From: Marinomonas profundimaris
GTDB taxonomy: Bacteria; Pseudomonadota; Gammaproteobacteria; Pseudomonadales; Marinomonadaceae
Reading direction: 5' to 3'
Length of the DNA: 64,000 bases
Assembly: GCF_000508165.1 (NCBI RefSeq)
Contig: NZ_AYOZ01000060.1
Coordinates: 124,001 to 188,000 of the forward strand
Part shown: positions 1 through 8,888 of the stretch, in pieces
How the letters are laid out: every line of letters starts with the position of its first letter
Numbering within the stretch: position 1 is the first letter of the stretch
Position numbers and translations under genes: made by a program
The notes under the pieces: generated by a model
Databases searched by the model: none
The model's input: the letters and a program-made list of their open reading frames with translations, nothing else
What the model was told of the DNA's origin: nothing

Positions 1-208
1 TCAAGGTACCGACTTTTTCACCCGGCGTGATAGACACGTTGCCAGACGTTGGAACCAACGCGCCACTCAGAATTTTCATGAAAGTAGACTTGCCACAGCC
101 GTTCGCACCGATCAAACCGTAGCGGTTACCGTTACCAAATTTTGCGGAGATGTTTTCGAACAATGGCGTTGCGCCAAATTGCATGGTGATATTAGCTGTG
201 GAAATCAA
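1..208 (-). CDS. ybiT: ABC-F family ATPase YbiT, N-terminal part
   Basis: This is the 5' end of a gene that runs off the left edge. The visible 69 residues contain the opening ITMQFG segment and a complete Walker [10 protein letters not shown], and match the start of E. coli YbiT closely. ABC-F proteins are soluble tandem ATPases that act on ribosomes rather than in transport. The start is taken as TTG at 206-208 because an in-frame TAG lies four codons upstream (218-220) and an AGGG ribosome binding site lies about nine bases before it. The rest, including the second ATPase domain, lies outside the window. Confidence 0.85.
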   Translation of the reverse strand, partial: MISTANITMQFGATPLFENISAKFGNGNRYGLIGANGCGKSTFMKILSGALVPTSGNVSITPGEKVGTL

Positions 209-409
209 AAGAAAGCCCTAAAAAAAGAAAAGAAAACCGTTTACGCTTGTCGCCTAATCAGCGTACAAAATATAAACACAAAGGGGGGCGAATATAGTGA
301 TTTACGGCACTAAAGTCGAGGACTATGGGATGTTTTTTGAATAAACCACCGTATTTGAGAAGAACGCACTCAAATAGAGCTAAATAATGTGAAACAGAGA
401 ATGTTCAAC

Positions 410-775
410 TCAACCTAATTTGATTGACTCATCCGTTGGTGCTTCCTGAGCCTGTCGCGGATCTGTAGGGGGATGCTCTTTTTCAGTTGGCGCTTTGTTT
501 GACTCTACGTTCATATAAGCCATTACTTGAGAAAATAAAAAACTCAATACATCTCGGCTGGCACCATTTAGCAAATTTTTCCGAATCTTTTTTGTAACAT
601 CCAATTGTGTACTGGCGCCCAATACAAAACTGGCCATCAGCCCTGTCGGACTGGTCGCTTTGTCGAACAATTCATCGACGGCTTTTTCACGAGAGGCTTT
701 AGCACGTTTTTCCAACACTTGAGTACGCTCATACAAGCGTACGCGTTGCCTGTGCATGCGTTTAAGGCCAAACAC
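410..775 (-). CDS. Conserved hypothetical protein, last gene of yqjD/yqjE-like operon
   Basis: A 121-residue protein with a basic N-terminus (FGLKRMHRQRVRLYERT), a short moderately hydrophobic middle and a polar Pro/Glu-rich tail. It starts at GTG with a good AGGAG ribosome binding site eight bases upstream. It follows a holin-family and a DUF883 gene in the same orientation, in the position that YqjK occupies behind YqjD-YqjE in enterobacteria, so it is probably a functional counterpart. No domain is recognised with confidence, and its role is unknown beyond this context. Confidence 0.6.
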   Translation of the reverse strand: MFGLKRMHRQRVRLYERTQVLEKRAKASREKAVDELFDKATSPTGLMASFVLGASTQLDVTKKIRKNLLNGASRDVLSFLFSQVMAYMNVESNKAPTEKEHPPTDPRQAQEAPTDESIKLG

Positions 776-794
776 GATTGCACTCCTTTTCCTG

Positions 795-1193
795 TTATGT
801 CTCTTCCGTTGGAATAATAGCGTCCAACGTGCGGGTAAAATCCATGCTCTTCAACGTATTTTTTACCAAGTAGAGCAACACAAACGCACTCACCAAGGTC
901 ACTAACGTCGCACTGATAAAAATACCAACCAAAGAAAAGCCGTAACTCCATGCAATGGCAGCACCGGTTGCAATTAGTAATAGCCAAGTCGTGAGTAATA
1001 AAAAAATGACACCGCACATTAAAGCGAGGAGCTGGGCGCTCGAGGTCACCCACATTTTGGCTTCTAGTGCGCCTAATGAGAATACACTCTTCAACCAACG
1101 TTTGTGTGAGACGATAACCTCGTCAAAAGTCGATACTTCATCTGGTGGTGAGTCTGCGTTTGATTGCGAGTCTGAATGCGGTGGTATTTCCAT
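795..1193 (-). CDS. Phage holin family (YqjE-like) membrane protein
   Basis: A 132-residue inner-membrane protein with a polar N-terminal 45 residues and two strong hydrophobic segments at about residues 48-75 and 85-112. This layout matches the putative holin superfamily III (DUF1469/YqjE). In enterobacteria the neighbour YqjD is a membrane-anchored ribosome-associated protein, and YqjE is its small membrane companion. The gene begins five bases after the stop of the upstream DUF883 gene, so the two are probably cotranscribed. The family name reflects similarity only; there is no sign of a phage here. Confidence 0.7.
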   Translation of the reverse strand: MEIPPHSDSQSNADSPPDEVSTFDEVIVSHKRWLKSVFSLGALEAKMWVTSSAQLLALMCGVIFLLLTTWLLLIATGAAIAWSYGFSLVGIFISATLVTLVSAFVLLYLVKNTLKSMDFTRTLDAIIPTEET

Positions 1194-1198
1194 GACGT

Positions 1199-1522
1199 TT
1201 ATTTACGCTTACTCAAAAAACTGGCAACAAGCGCGCCAGCCAAAAAAGCGATTCCAATGGTTTTGACAGGATGTTCTTTGGCATAATCAGCAACAGCAGA
1301 CGTTACTTTTTCTGATTGGCTTTTTGCAGTTTCAGCAATTTTATGTGCTTGTTCGCTGATTTGATGAGCCACTTCTTCGATGCGTTCTTGGCTCTGCTCT
1401 TTCATTTCAGCGACATTATCTACGCCTTTATGCGCCGCTTCAGCAACACTATCTACTTTTTCATGCGCTTTGGACTGAGTGGTACTTTTGGTTCCTGTGG
1501 TGCTTTTGGTTCCTGTGGCCAT
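1199..1522 (-). CDS. DUF883 (YqjD/ElaB-like) membrane-anchored protein
   Basis: A 107-residue protein with a long amphipathic helix rich in Ala, Glu, Lys and Gln, followed by the KEHPVKTIGIAFLAGALVA segment and a basic tail. This is the C-terminal membrane anchor and typical end of the ElaB/YqjD family, whose E. coli members bind ribosomes at the inner membrane in stationary phase. The ATG at 1522 is chosen over the upstream 1543 start because AAGGAG lies eight bases before it. The N-terminus carries a short Thr/Ser/Gly/Lys repeat encoded by a tandem 18-bp duplication. It is the first gene of a three-gene operon. Confidence 0.8.
   Translation of the reverse strand: MATGTKSTTGTKSTTQSKAHEKVDSVAEAAHKGVDNVAEMKEQSQERIEEVAHQISEQAHKIAETAKSQSEKVTSAVADYAKEHPVKTIGIAFLAGALVASFLSKRK
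1479..1514. repeat. Tandem 18-bp duplication inside the DUF883 gene
   Basis: Two adjacent 18-bp copies (1479-1496 and 1497-1514) differ at one base. They duplicate six residues near the N-terminus of the DUF883 protein without breaking the frame. This region is disordered by composition. Confidence 0.6.
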
Positions 1523-1948
1523 TTTGTTTTCTCCTTTAAACAATGAAATTCATTTTTAAACACCAACATAATGGTAAAAACAAACACCTTAGTCATTCGG
1601 TGCCTTGTCTATGCTTCTATATCTACCCTACTGGGTTATTTTTGGGTCGTCAAACCTGCACTGAAAAACCAAGCGTCTTTCCTTTTTGCCTGATCAACCC
1701 TTTTAAAATAGATCAATAAGAACGCATCGACATTGATATTTATCTATATAGATCACTATTTCCAGCTCTGACGTGTTTGATTGCACGGGACAGCGATAGA
1801 ACACTCGAACATTCTTGCCCGAAGTATCGTTGATTTGACTAACATGACGTTCTGTTTTTCAGACAAACCTACTTTCGTGGGCCGCTAATCACACACGGCA
1901 CGTACCGAAAAAATACTAACTGTAAGGCCGCTGACAGGCACATTTCTG
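1523..1948. other. Intergenic region upstream of the DUF883 operon
   Basis: About 425 bases without a convincing gene. It should contain the promoter of the DUF883 operon and the 3' end of the paeA transcript. A perfect 12-bp palindrome, ATCTATATAGAT, lies at 1742-1753 within an AT-rich stretch. No terminator hairpin with a T tract, RNA gene or repeat was recognised. Confidence 0.5.
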
Positions 1949-3226
1949 TTACTTCAGTCGCGTCACCAATAGCTGCTCAACTCTCACGCCTTCTAAGTCC
2001 AGCACTTCAAACTTGTACCCTTCGTAAATATAAAAATCCGTACGCTTAGGCACTCGCTTCAAACTATAAGTAATAAAACCGCCCAAAGTATCGTATTGAT
2101 TACGTTCAGGAAAATCCTCAATATCCAGGGTTCTCATCACGTCATTGATTGGTGTTAATCCTTCAATTAACCAAGAATTTGCGTCTCGTTGCACTATTTG
2201 CTCTTCGTCCTCTGGGGTAAGCAGCTCTCCCATAAAGCCACTTAATAAGTCTTTCACCGTCACAATGCCTACGACGGTAGCGTACTCATTGACAATAACG
2301 GCAAAGGCTTGCGGTGCAACACGAAACGCATTCAGCGCCTCAGACAGGGTTAAGGTTTCAGGCAAATAGAAAACATCTTTATCGACTTTTTCGGGTTTGA
2401 TTTGCGCTGACTCACCCTTGAGCACTAAGCGCAGAATTTCCTTCGACTCAATAATGCCTTCAATTTTATCTAAGCTACCATTACACACTAAAAAATCATT
2501 ATGAGGATGATCGATGATTTTTTGGCTTATTTCTTCACTGCTGTCATCAATATCAAAATAGATAATTTGATCTCGTGGCGTCATGGCACTGGAAACATTG
2601 CGTGTCTCTAACTCAAACACATTACCAATCAGTTGATATTCTTGACGCTGTAAACTGCCATCTTCCGCGCCCGCGTCCATCATGGCCACAATGTCCTCTG
2701 TTGTGACAATTTCTTCCCGCTCAATCGGCACGTTAAACAATCGAAGAATCGTATTAGTAATACCGTTAAACAAAAAGACGACTGGTGTTAAAAGAAAAGT
2801 CACCCAAAGCATGGGCGTGACCATTCGAATCGCCACCGCTTCCGGCATGATGATCGCCAATCGTTTCGGCAATAAGTCTGCAAATAAAATAAACAACGAG
2901 GTCAAGCTCAAGAAGGAAAGGAAAAAGCTGACTTGATCCAACAAAGGCCCAGAATAGAGCAAACTCACCACTTGTTTTATATACGGAGTGAGCGCTTGTT
3001 CACCGATAATACCGCCCAAGATGGCAATCGCATTTAGGGCGATTTGAATCATGGCAAAAAAAGCACCCGGCTTTTGCTGTAATTTCAGCACAGCAAGCGC
3101 TTTCACGTTGCCTTCATCTGCAAGCACTCGTAATTTGATTTTCCTTGCTGCCGCCATGCCAATCTCAGACATAGCAAACAATGCACCGGCTATAATCAGG
3201 AAGCCAATACTCAACACATCACTCAT
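1949..3226 (-). CDS. paeA: PaeA/YtfL-type CNNM-CBS transporter (polyamine exporter)
   Basis: A 425-residue inner-membrane protein that matches E. coli YtfL (PaeA) along its length. It has an N-terminal CNNM transmembrane domain (about residues 1-190, with MSEIGMAAARKIKLRVLADEGN and FILFADLLPKR), a CBS pair (about 205-330) and a C-terminal CorC/HlyC domain (about 345-425, with SWLIEGLTPINDVMRTLDI). PaeA mediates putrescine and cadaverine efflux in enterobacteria; related proteins move divalent metal ions. The gene stands alone. Orthology to PaeA is well supported, but substrate identity here is inferred. Confidence 0.85.
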   Translation of the reverse strand: MSDVLSIGFLIIAGALFAMSEIGMAAARKIKLRVLADEGNVKALAVLKLQQKPGAFFAMIQIALNAIAILGGIIGEQALTPYIKQVVSLLYSGPLLDQVSFFLSFLSLTSLFILFADLLPKRLAIIMPEAVAIRMVTPMLWVTFLLTPVVFLFNGITNTILRLFNVPIEREEIVTTEDIVAMMDAGAEDGSLQRQEYQLIGNVFELETRNVSSAMTPRDQIIYFDIDDSSEEISQKIIDHPHNDFLVCNGSLDKIEGIIESKEILRLVLKGESAQIKPEKVDKDVFYLPETLTLSEALNAFRVAPQAFAVIVNEYATVVGIVTVKDLLSGFMGELLTPEDEEQIVQRDANSWLIEGLTPINDVMRTLDIEDFPERNQYDTLGGFITYSLKRVPKRTDFYIYEGYKFEVLDLEGVRVEQLLVTRLK

Positions 3227-3494
3227 TTATTTCTCACTTTACACCGCATAAGGCTGGGGTTAAAACTCAGGTTAATCTAGACTAGAACGACAAAATTTCG
3301 ACCGTATCGATCACAAAAATATAGCCGCATTATAGAAGGAAGCAGCAACGATACAATGCTTATTTTCTATACTTTCAGAAGGGTATATTGGGATATTAAA
3401 TATTCCGTTGAAGACGTAATATAAGCGCATGTTTTATAAATTAAACGGCATTTAATTAAGCTCAAAAACACGTTAACTAAAGACAAGGCCAACC

Positions 3495-3902
3495 ATGATT
3501 ATTACGCTCACAACACCCGCTATGCTGTTTCCCGCCGTTTCTCTATTGCTTCTGGCTTACACCAACCGCTTTGTCACACTCGCCTCAATTATTCGTAATT
3601 TTGACCCAAAGCTCGAAGATGAAAATATCACCGAACAAATCACCAATTTGCGCAAACGCATTTATTTAATTCGTCGTATGCAAGAAGCCGGTGTCATCAG
3701 CTTTTTTCTTTGCGTACTGTCCATGATGGCGATTTACTTAGAGTATCAGCAAATCGGCAGTTATATTTTTGGTGCCAGCCTTATTTGTCTTATGTATTCC
3801 CTGTATCTGTCCGTTCGAGAAATCACGATTTCATGTGATGCACTTGAACTGCATTTGCAATATTTCAGCACCAATTTCAAACAAAGGCACCGCCGGAAAT
3901 AA
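3495..3902 (+). CDS. DUF2721 family membrane protein
   Basis: A 135-residue protein with a hydrophobic N-terminal segment, a polar stretch containing NLRKRIYLIRRMQEAGV, and two further hydrophobic segments at about residues 75-115. The pattern, especially the RI.LIRR motif followed by paired membrane helices, fits DUF2721, a bacterial membrane family of unknown function. It is preceded by an AAGGCC-like ribosome binding site and converges on the DUF1460 gene, with 30 bases between the stops. Confidence 0.75.
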   Translation: MIITLTTPAMLFPAVSLLLLAYTNRFVTLASIIRNFDPKLEDENITEQITNLRKRIYLIRRMQEAGVISFFLCVLSMMAIYLEYQQIGSYIFGASLICLMYSLYLSVREITISCDALELHLQYFSTNFKQRHRRK

Positions 3903-3932
3903 CTCGCATAAGACAAGCAATCACAGACTACT

Positions 3933-4931
3933 TTATTCGGGCTTCAGCATTTGAACATTGAAGCCTTTTAAAGAAGACGCGGAAGAAAAACGTGCAAAAT
4001 AATCCGCAAAGTTTTCATCGAGCACTTTTTTATGCACAACACTGGCATGTCGAAGATATAAGGTGTCATTTTTTCGAATCGCAATACCTTGATGCGACAC
4101 ATTCATATTGGTCCCAATCCATTTTTTTAATGCCCAATCAGGACGAACCATATTGATTACGCTGCCCGAAGGAATACGCTCTAATAATGCGTGGTTCACC
4201 TTCCGATTTTCGTCATGATATAAATGGGTTAAAGGAACGTATGGCAAGGAAGCGGATTCTGGTTGAAAGACTTGCCCTTCCGCCTGTAGCTGAGCCAACA
4301 AGGATTGGCAGTCTTCTGACGTCGCCGAATCACAATGAATAACATTGTCTTTGAGATGCTGATACCAAGCCGCTTTATCTATGATTGCCTTTGCTTCCAA
4401 CACCGCATCGCCAGCGACAATAGCGGTTATGTCCACCAGCTTATCTTGATTATTTGGCAGCCAATCTAGGCTTGGAAAATGATTACGCGACACAAAAGAG
4501 ACGTGACCGTCTTTGTAACGTAATCGCATTAAGCGCGATTCAAATTCATCGGACGTTGCTGACATCATTCCCGCTAAAATCGTTTCAACGTACGTTGTGC
4601 AATCGAACTCATCAAATCGCACTAATGGGTCTTTGTCATACCGACCACCCTCGCCTTCACCAACACTGCCTCCCACATAAACAACGTCTAACAAAACATG
4701 ACTTAGTGCATTCATTTTGTCCGTTTGATAGGTCGAACTGGATTTGCTTTGTGTTTGGAAATCATCAATGACGTTAAAGAAATCGGCTTTGTTTTTTTCA
4801 CTTAGTTCATTACTCGCCATCACCGACGTAACAGAGAAAATAAGCACGACAACCAACAGCATTTTGTTAAGACTGCTGTTGGCGTTAACATGATATTTAC
4901 GAAGAACACGTTCTATGGATTTCACTTTCAA
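3933..4931 (-). CDS. DUF1460 family secreted amidase-like protein
   Basis: A 332-residue protein with a signal-peptide-like segment at residues 24-40 (MLLVVVLIFSVTSVMAS), so it is exported to the periplasm. The DUF1460 family has an NlpC/P60-like cysteine peptidase fold. The presumed catalytic Cys is in FDCTTYVET (about residue 108) and the His is probably in NVSHQGIAI. Family members are treated as N-acetylmuramoyl-L-alanine amidase-like cell wall enzymes. The start is uncertain: the longest frame begins with TTG at 4931, while ATG at 4862 gives a compact signal peptide but has no clear ribosome binding site. Confidence 0.75.
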   Translation of the reverse strand: MKVKSIERVLRKYHVNANSSLNKMLLVVVLIFSVTSVMASNELSEKNKADFFNVIDDFQTQSKSSSTYQTDKMNALSHVLLDVVYVGGSVGEGEGGRYDKDPLVRFDEFDCTTYVETILAGMMSATSDEFESRLMRLRYKDGHVSFVSRNHFPSLDWLPNNQDKLVDITAIVAGDAVLEAKAIIDKAAWYQHLKDNVIHCDSATSEDCQSLLAQLQAEGQVFQPESASLPYVPLTHLYHDENRKVNHALLERIPSGSVINMVRPDWALKKWIGTNMNVSHQGIAIRKNDTLYLRHASVVHKKVLDENFADYFARFSSASSLKGFNVQMLKPE

Positions 4932-5022
4932 TACCCAACATAAAAAAACAAATACTGTTCAAAAAACAAACACCAAAAATGCTATGCTTAACCAATAGTT
5001 CAATGCAAAGGTCGATCCATCA

Positions 5023-5289
5023 ATGCAAATCAATCACGCTTCATTTCCATACGGTCAGCAGGGCTTGCAACAGAGCCAAGACAAACTGAATCAGGCCAGC
5101 CAAAAAGTGGCTGATGCTTCAACGCAAACCCTAAACCAAACACCGCTGAGAAACACGAACCTCGACAACGCACCAATCCAAGAGGGATTAATCGAAACAA
5201 AAAGCAGTGAATTAGACGCGCAAGCCAACGCAAAAGTCATCGATTCATCGGATAAAACCATAGGTAGATTGATCGATATTACCGTGTAA
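5023..5289 (+). CDS. Small Gln/Asn-rich hypothetical protein
   Basis: An 88-residue polar protein rich in Gln, Asn, Ala and Ser, with no signal peptide or membrane segment. The ending GRLIDITV resembles the C-terminal tails of small proteins found near flagellar or structural genes, but this is only an impression. It has an AAAGG motif 11 bases before the ATG and is divergent from the DUF1460 gene. I do not recognise its family and cannot assign a role. Confidence 0.5.
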   Translation: MQINHASFPYGQQGLQQSQDKLNQASQKVADASTQTLNQTPLRNTNLDNAPIQEGLIETKSSELDAQANAKVIDSSDKTIGRLIDITV

Positions 5290-5356
5290 CGTGTCGTAAC
5301 TTACCGTTCCACATAACACTTAATCACTAAACACTTAATCGCTTAACTCATGATTC

Positions 5357-5698
5357 CTAAACAACTAGCGCCAATAATTCTCGAACATCATTAACAGAAG
5401 TAAAGCGAACAATCCGACTTACTTCCTGTCCATCATTCAATAAAATTAGAGTCGGCCAAAGCGTAACAGCAAACTGTCGCCCAAGTCGCTTGCCCTTACC
5501 ATCAAACACTTTAATATGCACTAACTCTGGATGCGCTTTCATTGCCTCTTCGACTGCTGAGCGCGACGCCTGACAATGACCGCACCACGGCGTACCAAAT
5601 TCTAATAATACACAGCCAGACACTCCACGAATCTCATCGAGACTAGGAGGCTCTTCAGAATATTCGCAATTAAATCCACGTAGTATTGCTTGCATCAA
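5357..5698 (-). CDS. Thioredoxin-fold protein with CGHC active site
   Basis: A 113-residue cytoplasmic protein with a thioredoxin fold. The redox motif is WCGHC (about residues 38-42) in GTPWCGHCQASRSAVEE, and the cis-proline region is LWPTLILLNDG. It has no signal peptide. The CGHC dipeptide resembles protein disulfide isomerases more than thioredoxin 1 (CGPC), which suggests a more oxidising potential. It stands alone with intergenic sequence on each side, and its partner proteins are unknown. Confidence 0.8.
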   Translation of the reverse strand: MMQAILRGFNCEYSEEPPSLDEIRGVSGCVLLEFGTPWCGHCQASRSAVEEAMKAHPELVHIKVFDGKGKRLGRQFAVTLWPTLILLNDGQEVSRIVRFTSVNDVRELLALVV

Positions 5699-5894
5699 AC
5701 ACTCCTATCCATCACATATTACGCTTTTATATTGTGCATAAGAGTACGGCTTAAACCGCATAAGTGCCATTTGTTATGGAATTTGGAAGGCTTAAATAAA
5801 AAACAGGGGATGCTTATATAACAGCGAAGTTTGCTAGAAAAAACGAATGGATATACAGGTTTTTCGTGATTCTCACACAACCATAGGAAATGAA

Positions 5895-6185
5895 CTATTT
5901 AGCGGATCGAAATTCATCTTGGCATTCATAAGAACCCATTTCAAACTCTCGACAAATCCAAGGTCGGTTTTCATAAATAGTACAACGAAAAGTGTCTCTA
6001 TCCACTGCAGAACACCAACCATCTTCCAGTCTTAGCATGGTTTCACCGCCCCATTCATCAACCGAAATATGCTTATCTGGCACACCAGTATCGGTAATAA
6101 TCATCACCTCCATGCGACAACAAGCGGCTTGACAGTTGGAACACGTGATGTCCGTGTCCGCGATATTTTCTAGTACGATATTCAT
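5895..6185 (-). CDS. YkgJ family cysteine cluster protein
   Basis: A 96-residue protein with the conserved Cys pattern of the YkgJ/CxxCxxCC family: CSNCQAACC near the N-terminus, then WCSAVDRDTFRCTIYENRPWICREFEMG. These cysteines are thought to bind zinc or an Fe-S cluster, but the function of the family is not established. The gene is monocistronic by spacing. Start and length are typical. Confidence 0.85.
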   Translation of the reverse strand: MNIVLENIADTDITCSNCQAACCRMEVMIITDTGVPDKHISVDEWGGETMLRLEDGWCSAVDRDTFRCTIYENRPWICREFEMGSYECQDEFRSAK

Positions 6186-6348
6186 AAAAGCAGCGTATTA
6201 CCCAACAAAACAAGAAGGCGTTATTCACCAATTGATGTGGCTTAAGGCCATCACCCACTGGTAAAACGCCAATATACACGCGATACGATTGGGAAGATAT
6301 GACAACCCGTGATCAGACATTTGTTATGCCATTTTCTGACGAGATACG

Positions 6349-7497
6349 TCATGAAAAGCGTGAAAGATACCAGGTATCAAATTCCGCCTTTGGCACAGGA
6401 GGAGAAAACAAATACCCTTGAACTATTTCGTACCCCATCTCCTTTAACAAGCGAAATTGCAGTTCGGTTTCTACGCCTTCTGCAATCGAAACCGCACCAA
6501 TTTTCTGACTAATACTAAAAACCGTCTCACTTAACGCGTTTGAAATCCCATGAGGAAGATCCATCACAAACGAACGATCCAATTTCAATTGAGACACGGG
6601 GAATTTAAGCAACCGCTTCAAATTTGAGTACCCAGTCCCAAAATCATCCAGTGATATTTGAATTCCCATCGCGTAAAGCTCATTAATGACACCCGTGAAT
6701 TGATATAAGGATACGACTTTTTTGTTTTCTGTGACTTCCAACACCAAATCAGATGGCAACAACCTATTCTGTAAAAGAATCGATTGGATTGTTTCTTTCA
6801 AATTAGGGTAGTTAAAACTAAGAGGGGAAAAATTCACCGCGATAAGAGGAACCTGTATGCCTTGCTCACGCCACACGACCAATTGCTGGCACGCTTGCGT
6901 TAATACCCATAAATCCAACATGGCAATAAAGCCAAACTCTTCAGCCACCGCAATAAAGTCATCTGGCGAAACACGACCAAATTTTTGACTGGTCCACCTT
7001 GATAAAACTTCCACGCCGTACAAGCCATTATCGGCCGTGTTTATCTGAGGCTGATAATGCAGTTCTAATACGTTGTCTTTCAGGTCATTACTAAGTGCCT
7101 GAGCCATTTGGCTGCGACAATAAAGGCCATCACTTTTTGGGTCTGTCTGATCTTCTTGAATCAATAAACTGCAATAAAGCTGACCCGCTAAACTCAACTC
7201 TTCAACCAAAACCTTAACTCGACAGGGCTGAGCATGGCCAGAACGCAACAAAAGCGTAATCATTTTCCCAAAAATGTGTTTAAATTCATTCAGATAAAAA
7301 ACACGTTGGTCAGTTTCTAACCAGAAGCAATCTAAAGGAAGAGTGATACCATCATCTGAATGTGAATTCAGAAGCGTATTTTTGGCTTTTTCATTGCAAG
7401 AAACTACTTGGTCATTCATGTCTAACACGATTAAACCGTTATTAGTTTCCTTTAAATCCCTCCAATTACGCTCTGCATTCGAACCATCTATTTCCAC
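6349..7497 (-). CDS. PAS-like/EAL domain c-di-GMP phosphodiesterase
   Basis: A 382-residue protein. The N-terminal ~110 residues resemble a PAS sensor (GLIVLDMNDQVVSCNEKA), followed by a full EAL domain (about 130-380). Key catalytic motifs are present: EVLSRW for EAL, VNFSPLSF, LEVTENK, DDFGTGYSNL, KLDRSF and EGVETE. Hydrolysis of c-di-GMP is therefore likely. There is no membrane segment. The start is GTG at 7497 with AAGGGA about eight bases upstream. It is transcribed divergently from an XRE regulator, and four operator-like sites lie between the two genes, so it may be a target of that regulator. Confidence 0.85.
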   Translation of the reverse strand: MEIDGSNAERNWRDLKETNNGLIVLDMNDQVVSCNEKAKNTLLNSHSDDGITLPLDCFWLETDQRVFYLNEFKHIFGKMITLLLRSGHAQPCRVKVLVEELSLAGQLYCSLLIQEDQTDPKSDGLYCRSQMAQALSNDLKDNVLELHYQPQINTADNGLYGVEVLSRWTSQKFGRVSPDDFIAVAEEFGFIAMLDLWVLTQACQQLVVWREQGIQVPLIAVNFSPLSFNYPNLKETIQSILLQNRLLPSDLVLEVTENKKVVSLYQFTGVINELYAMGIQISLDDFGTGYSNLKRLLKFPVSQLKLDRSFVMDLPHGISNALSETVFSISQKIGAVSIAEGVETELQFRLLKEMGYEIVQGYLFSPPVPKAEFDTWYLSRFS

Positions 7498-7549
7498 AAG
7501 TCTATCCCTTTACTGCATGTCCAGATTAACGCTATACATCATCCTAAAT

Positions 7550-7638
7550 TTGTCTTATAGACAAAAAGATCCGTCAATATTGCCTATAAGGCAAAATCTG
7601 TCAAGCAAATTGCCCTACAGGTTTTGCCGCATAGGCAA
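7550..7638. promoter_or_regulatory. Array of four TTGYC-N5-GRCAA operator-like sites
   Basis: Four copies of a 15-bp inverted repeat lie between the EAL and XRE genes: TTGTCTTATAGACAA at 7550-7564, TTGCCTATAAGGCAA at 7580-7594, a half-degenerate copy TTGCCCTACAGGTTT at 7610-7624 and TTGCCGCATAGGCAA at 7624-7638. The first three are spaced exactly 30 bp apart (centre to centre), about three helical turns, and the fourth follows at 14 bp. The arrangement suggests cooperative binding by a dimeric helix-turn-helix protein, most simply the adjacent XRE regulator. No promoter elements were assigned with confidence. Confidence 0.7.
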
Positions 7639-7659
7639 AATTCAACGGATAATCCCCCA

Positions 7660-8055
7660 ATGAATATTGGCTACGTTATAAAAATTTTGCGTACTCAACG
7701 TAAAATGACACAAGAACAAATTGCCCTGGAAGCAGATTTGGCTACCAGTAACGTTTCACGCATTGAAAAAGGGCTCAGGCAACCTTCACAAAAAGTGCTA
7801 AAAAAATTGGCTTACGCACTAAACACCAAACCCTCTATTTTATACGCAGCAAGTGAGCGCCCTCTTGCCGAAATACAAGATTTTTTAGAAAAGGAAGGGA
7901 AGGAAGAGACAGATGGAAGCATTAGCCATCAATTGCTACACCACGAAACACAAACCGTTATTAAACTCTTTAGTGAGTTAACCCCAAACAATAAATCCTT
8001 ATTATTAGAGCAACTCAAAAGCCTACATCAATGGCAGAGGAAACTAGAGCAGTAA
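7660..8055 (+). CDS. XRE family transcriptional regulator
   Basis: A 131-residue regulator. An N-terminal Cro/CI-type helix-turn-helix occupies about residues 5-60 (LRTQRKMTQEQIALEADLATSNVSRIEKG) and is followed by a helical C-terminal part with no recognised ligand domain. The ATG at 7660 is preferred because an upstream in-frame TTG at 7624 falls inside an operator-like repeat. It is divergent from the EAL gene. The repeated inverted sites just upstream suggest autoregulation and control of the EAL gene. Confidence 0.85.
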   Translation: MNIGYVIKILRTQRKMTQEQIALEADLATSNVSRIEKGLRQPSQKVLKKLAYALNTKPSILYAASERPLAEIQDFLEKEGKEETDGSISHQLLHHETQTVIKLFSELTPNNKSLLLEQLKSLHQWQRKLEQ

Positions 8056-8108
8056 GCACTCATACAAAAAAACAAAAAATCAGAGCCGCTCCCCCCTATT
8101 CATTCCAG

Positions 8109-8768
8109 CTAAGCGCCGTAAAAGAAAATGGCAAAATAGTGGCTCGCTGTTCCGCTTACGACAAACAAATGCCAAATAAAATGTCCATAACGCAAACGTG
8201 AATCAATCACAAAAAACACCACGCCGAGCGTATAAAGCACACCGCCCAACACCAATAGCAACAACCCGTTGGGCTCCATCAATGAAACCAATGGTTTAAT
8301 CGCAATCAGAATAAGCCATCCCAAGACAACATACAGCGACGTAGATAAAGCAGGGTGAGAGGCTTTACCAAACGCTTTCAGTCCCACGCCGCTCAGAGCC
8401 AGCGCCCAAACCGCCACAAGCAGTGACCAGCCCCACGCGCCTTCTAACACGCCCAGCATAAAGGGGGTATAGGTTCCTGCAATTAACAAATACACGGCGG
8501 AATGGTCAATTACCCGAAAAACGTACTTCGCCTTTCCTCTTGGCATCGCGTGATACACAGTCGATGCCAGATACAGCAAAATCATCGTAGCGGAAAAAAT
8601 ACTTACGCCAACAATAAAGCTCACATCCGCGTAGTTAATTGCGCTCAAAATCAGAAAAGGCGTGCCAACAATTGCAGCGACCAAACCCAAACCATGACTG
8701 ATACTGTTTGCGATTTCTTCCCCTAGAGATTGTCCTCGATTGGAAGCCGCTGCCAATATTTTCGCCAT
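8109..8768 (-). CDS. trhA: PAQR/TrhA family membrane protein (hemolysin III)
   Basis: A 219-residue membrane protein with seven predicted hydrophobic segments. Hallmarks of the PAQR/hemolysin III family are EEIANSISHGLG at the N-terminus, STVYHAMPRG, DHSAVYLLIAGTYTPF and the C-terminal HFIWHLFVVSGTASHYFAI; these His and Asp residues form the metal-binding site. The E. coli and Bacillus homologues affect membrane fluidity or energetics rather than haemolysis. The gene converges with the XRE gene and appears monocistronic. Confidence 0.85.
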   Translation of the reverse strand: MAKILAAASNRGQSLGEEIANSISHGLGLVAAIVGTPFLILSAINYADVSFIVGVSIFSATMILLYLASTVYHAMPRGKAKYVFRVIDHSAVYLLIAGTYTPFMLGVLEGAWGWSLLVAVWALALSGVGLKAFGKASHPALSTSLYVVLGWLILIAIKPLVSLMEPNGLLLLVLGGVLYTLGVVFFVIDSRLRYGHFIWHLFVVSGTASHYFAIFFYGA

Positions 8769-8888
8769 ACAAAGTTCCTCATCAATGGAATATTAAAATC
8801 ATGGAACAAGTCGTGTGATTTAACAATGCAAGATAACGAATAAACGACGTAAATCGTACGTCAATACAACAAAAAGCAAACTACTGCA

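Noticed and set aside
637..1098. A 153-codon frame overlapping the yqjE-like and following genes
   Set aside because: It crosses two better-supported frames in a different phase and has no coherent protein features.
795..1193. Holin family label as evidence for a prophage
   Set aside because: The gene sits in a yqjD/yqjE-like chromosomal operon and there are no phage structural, integrase or lysis genes nearby.
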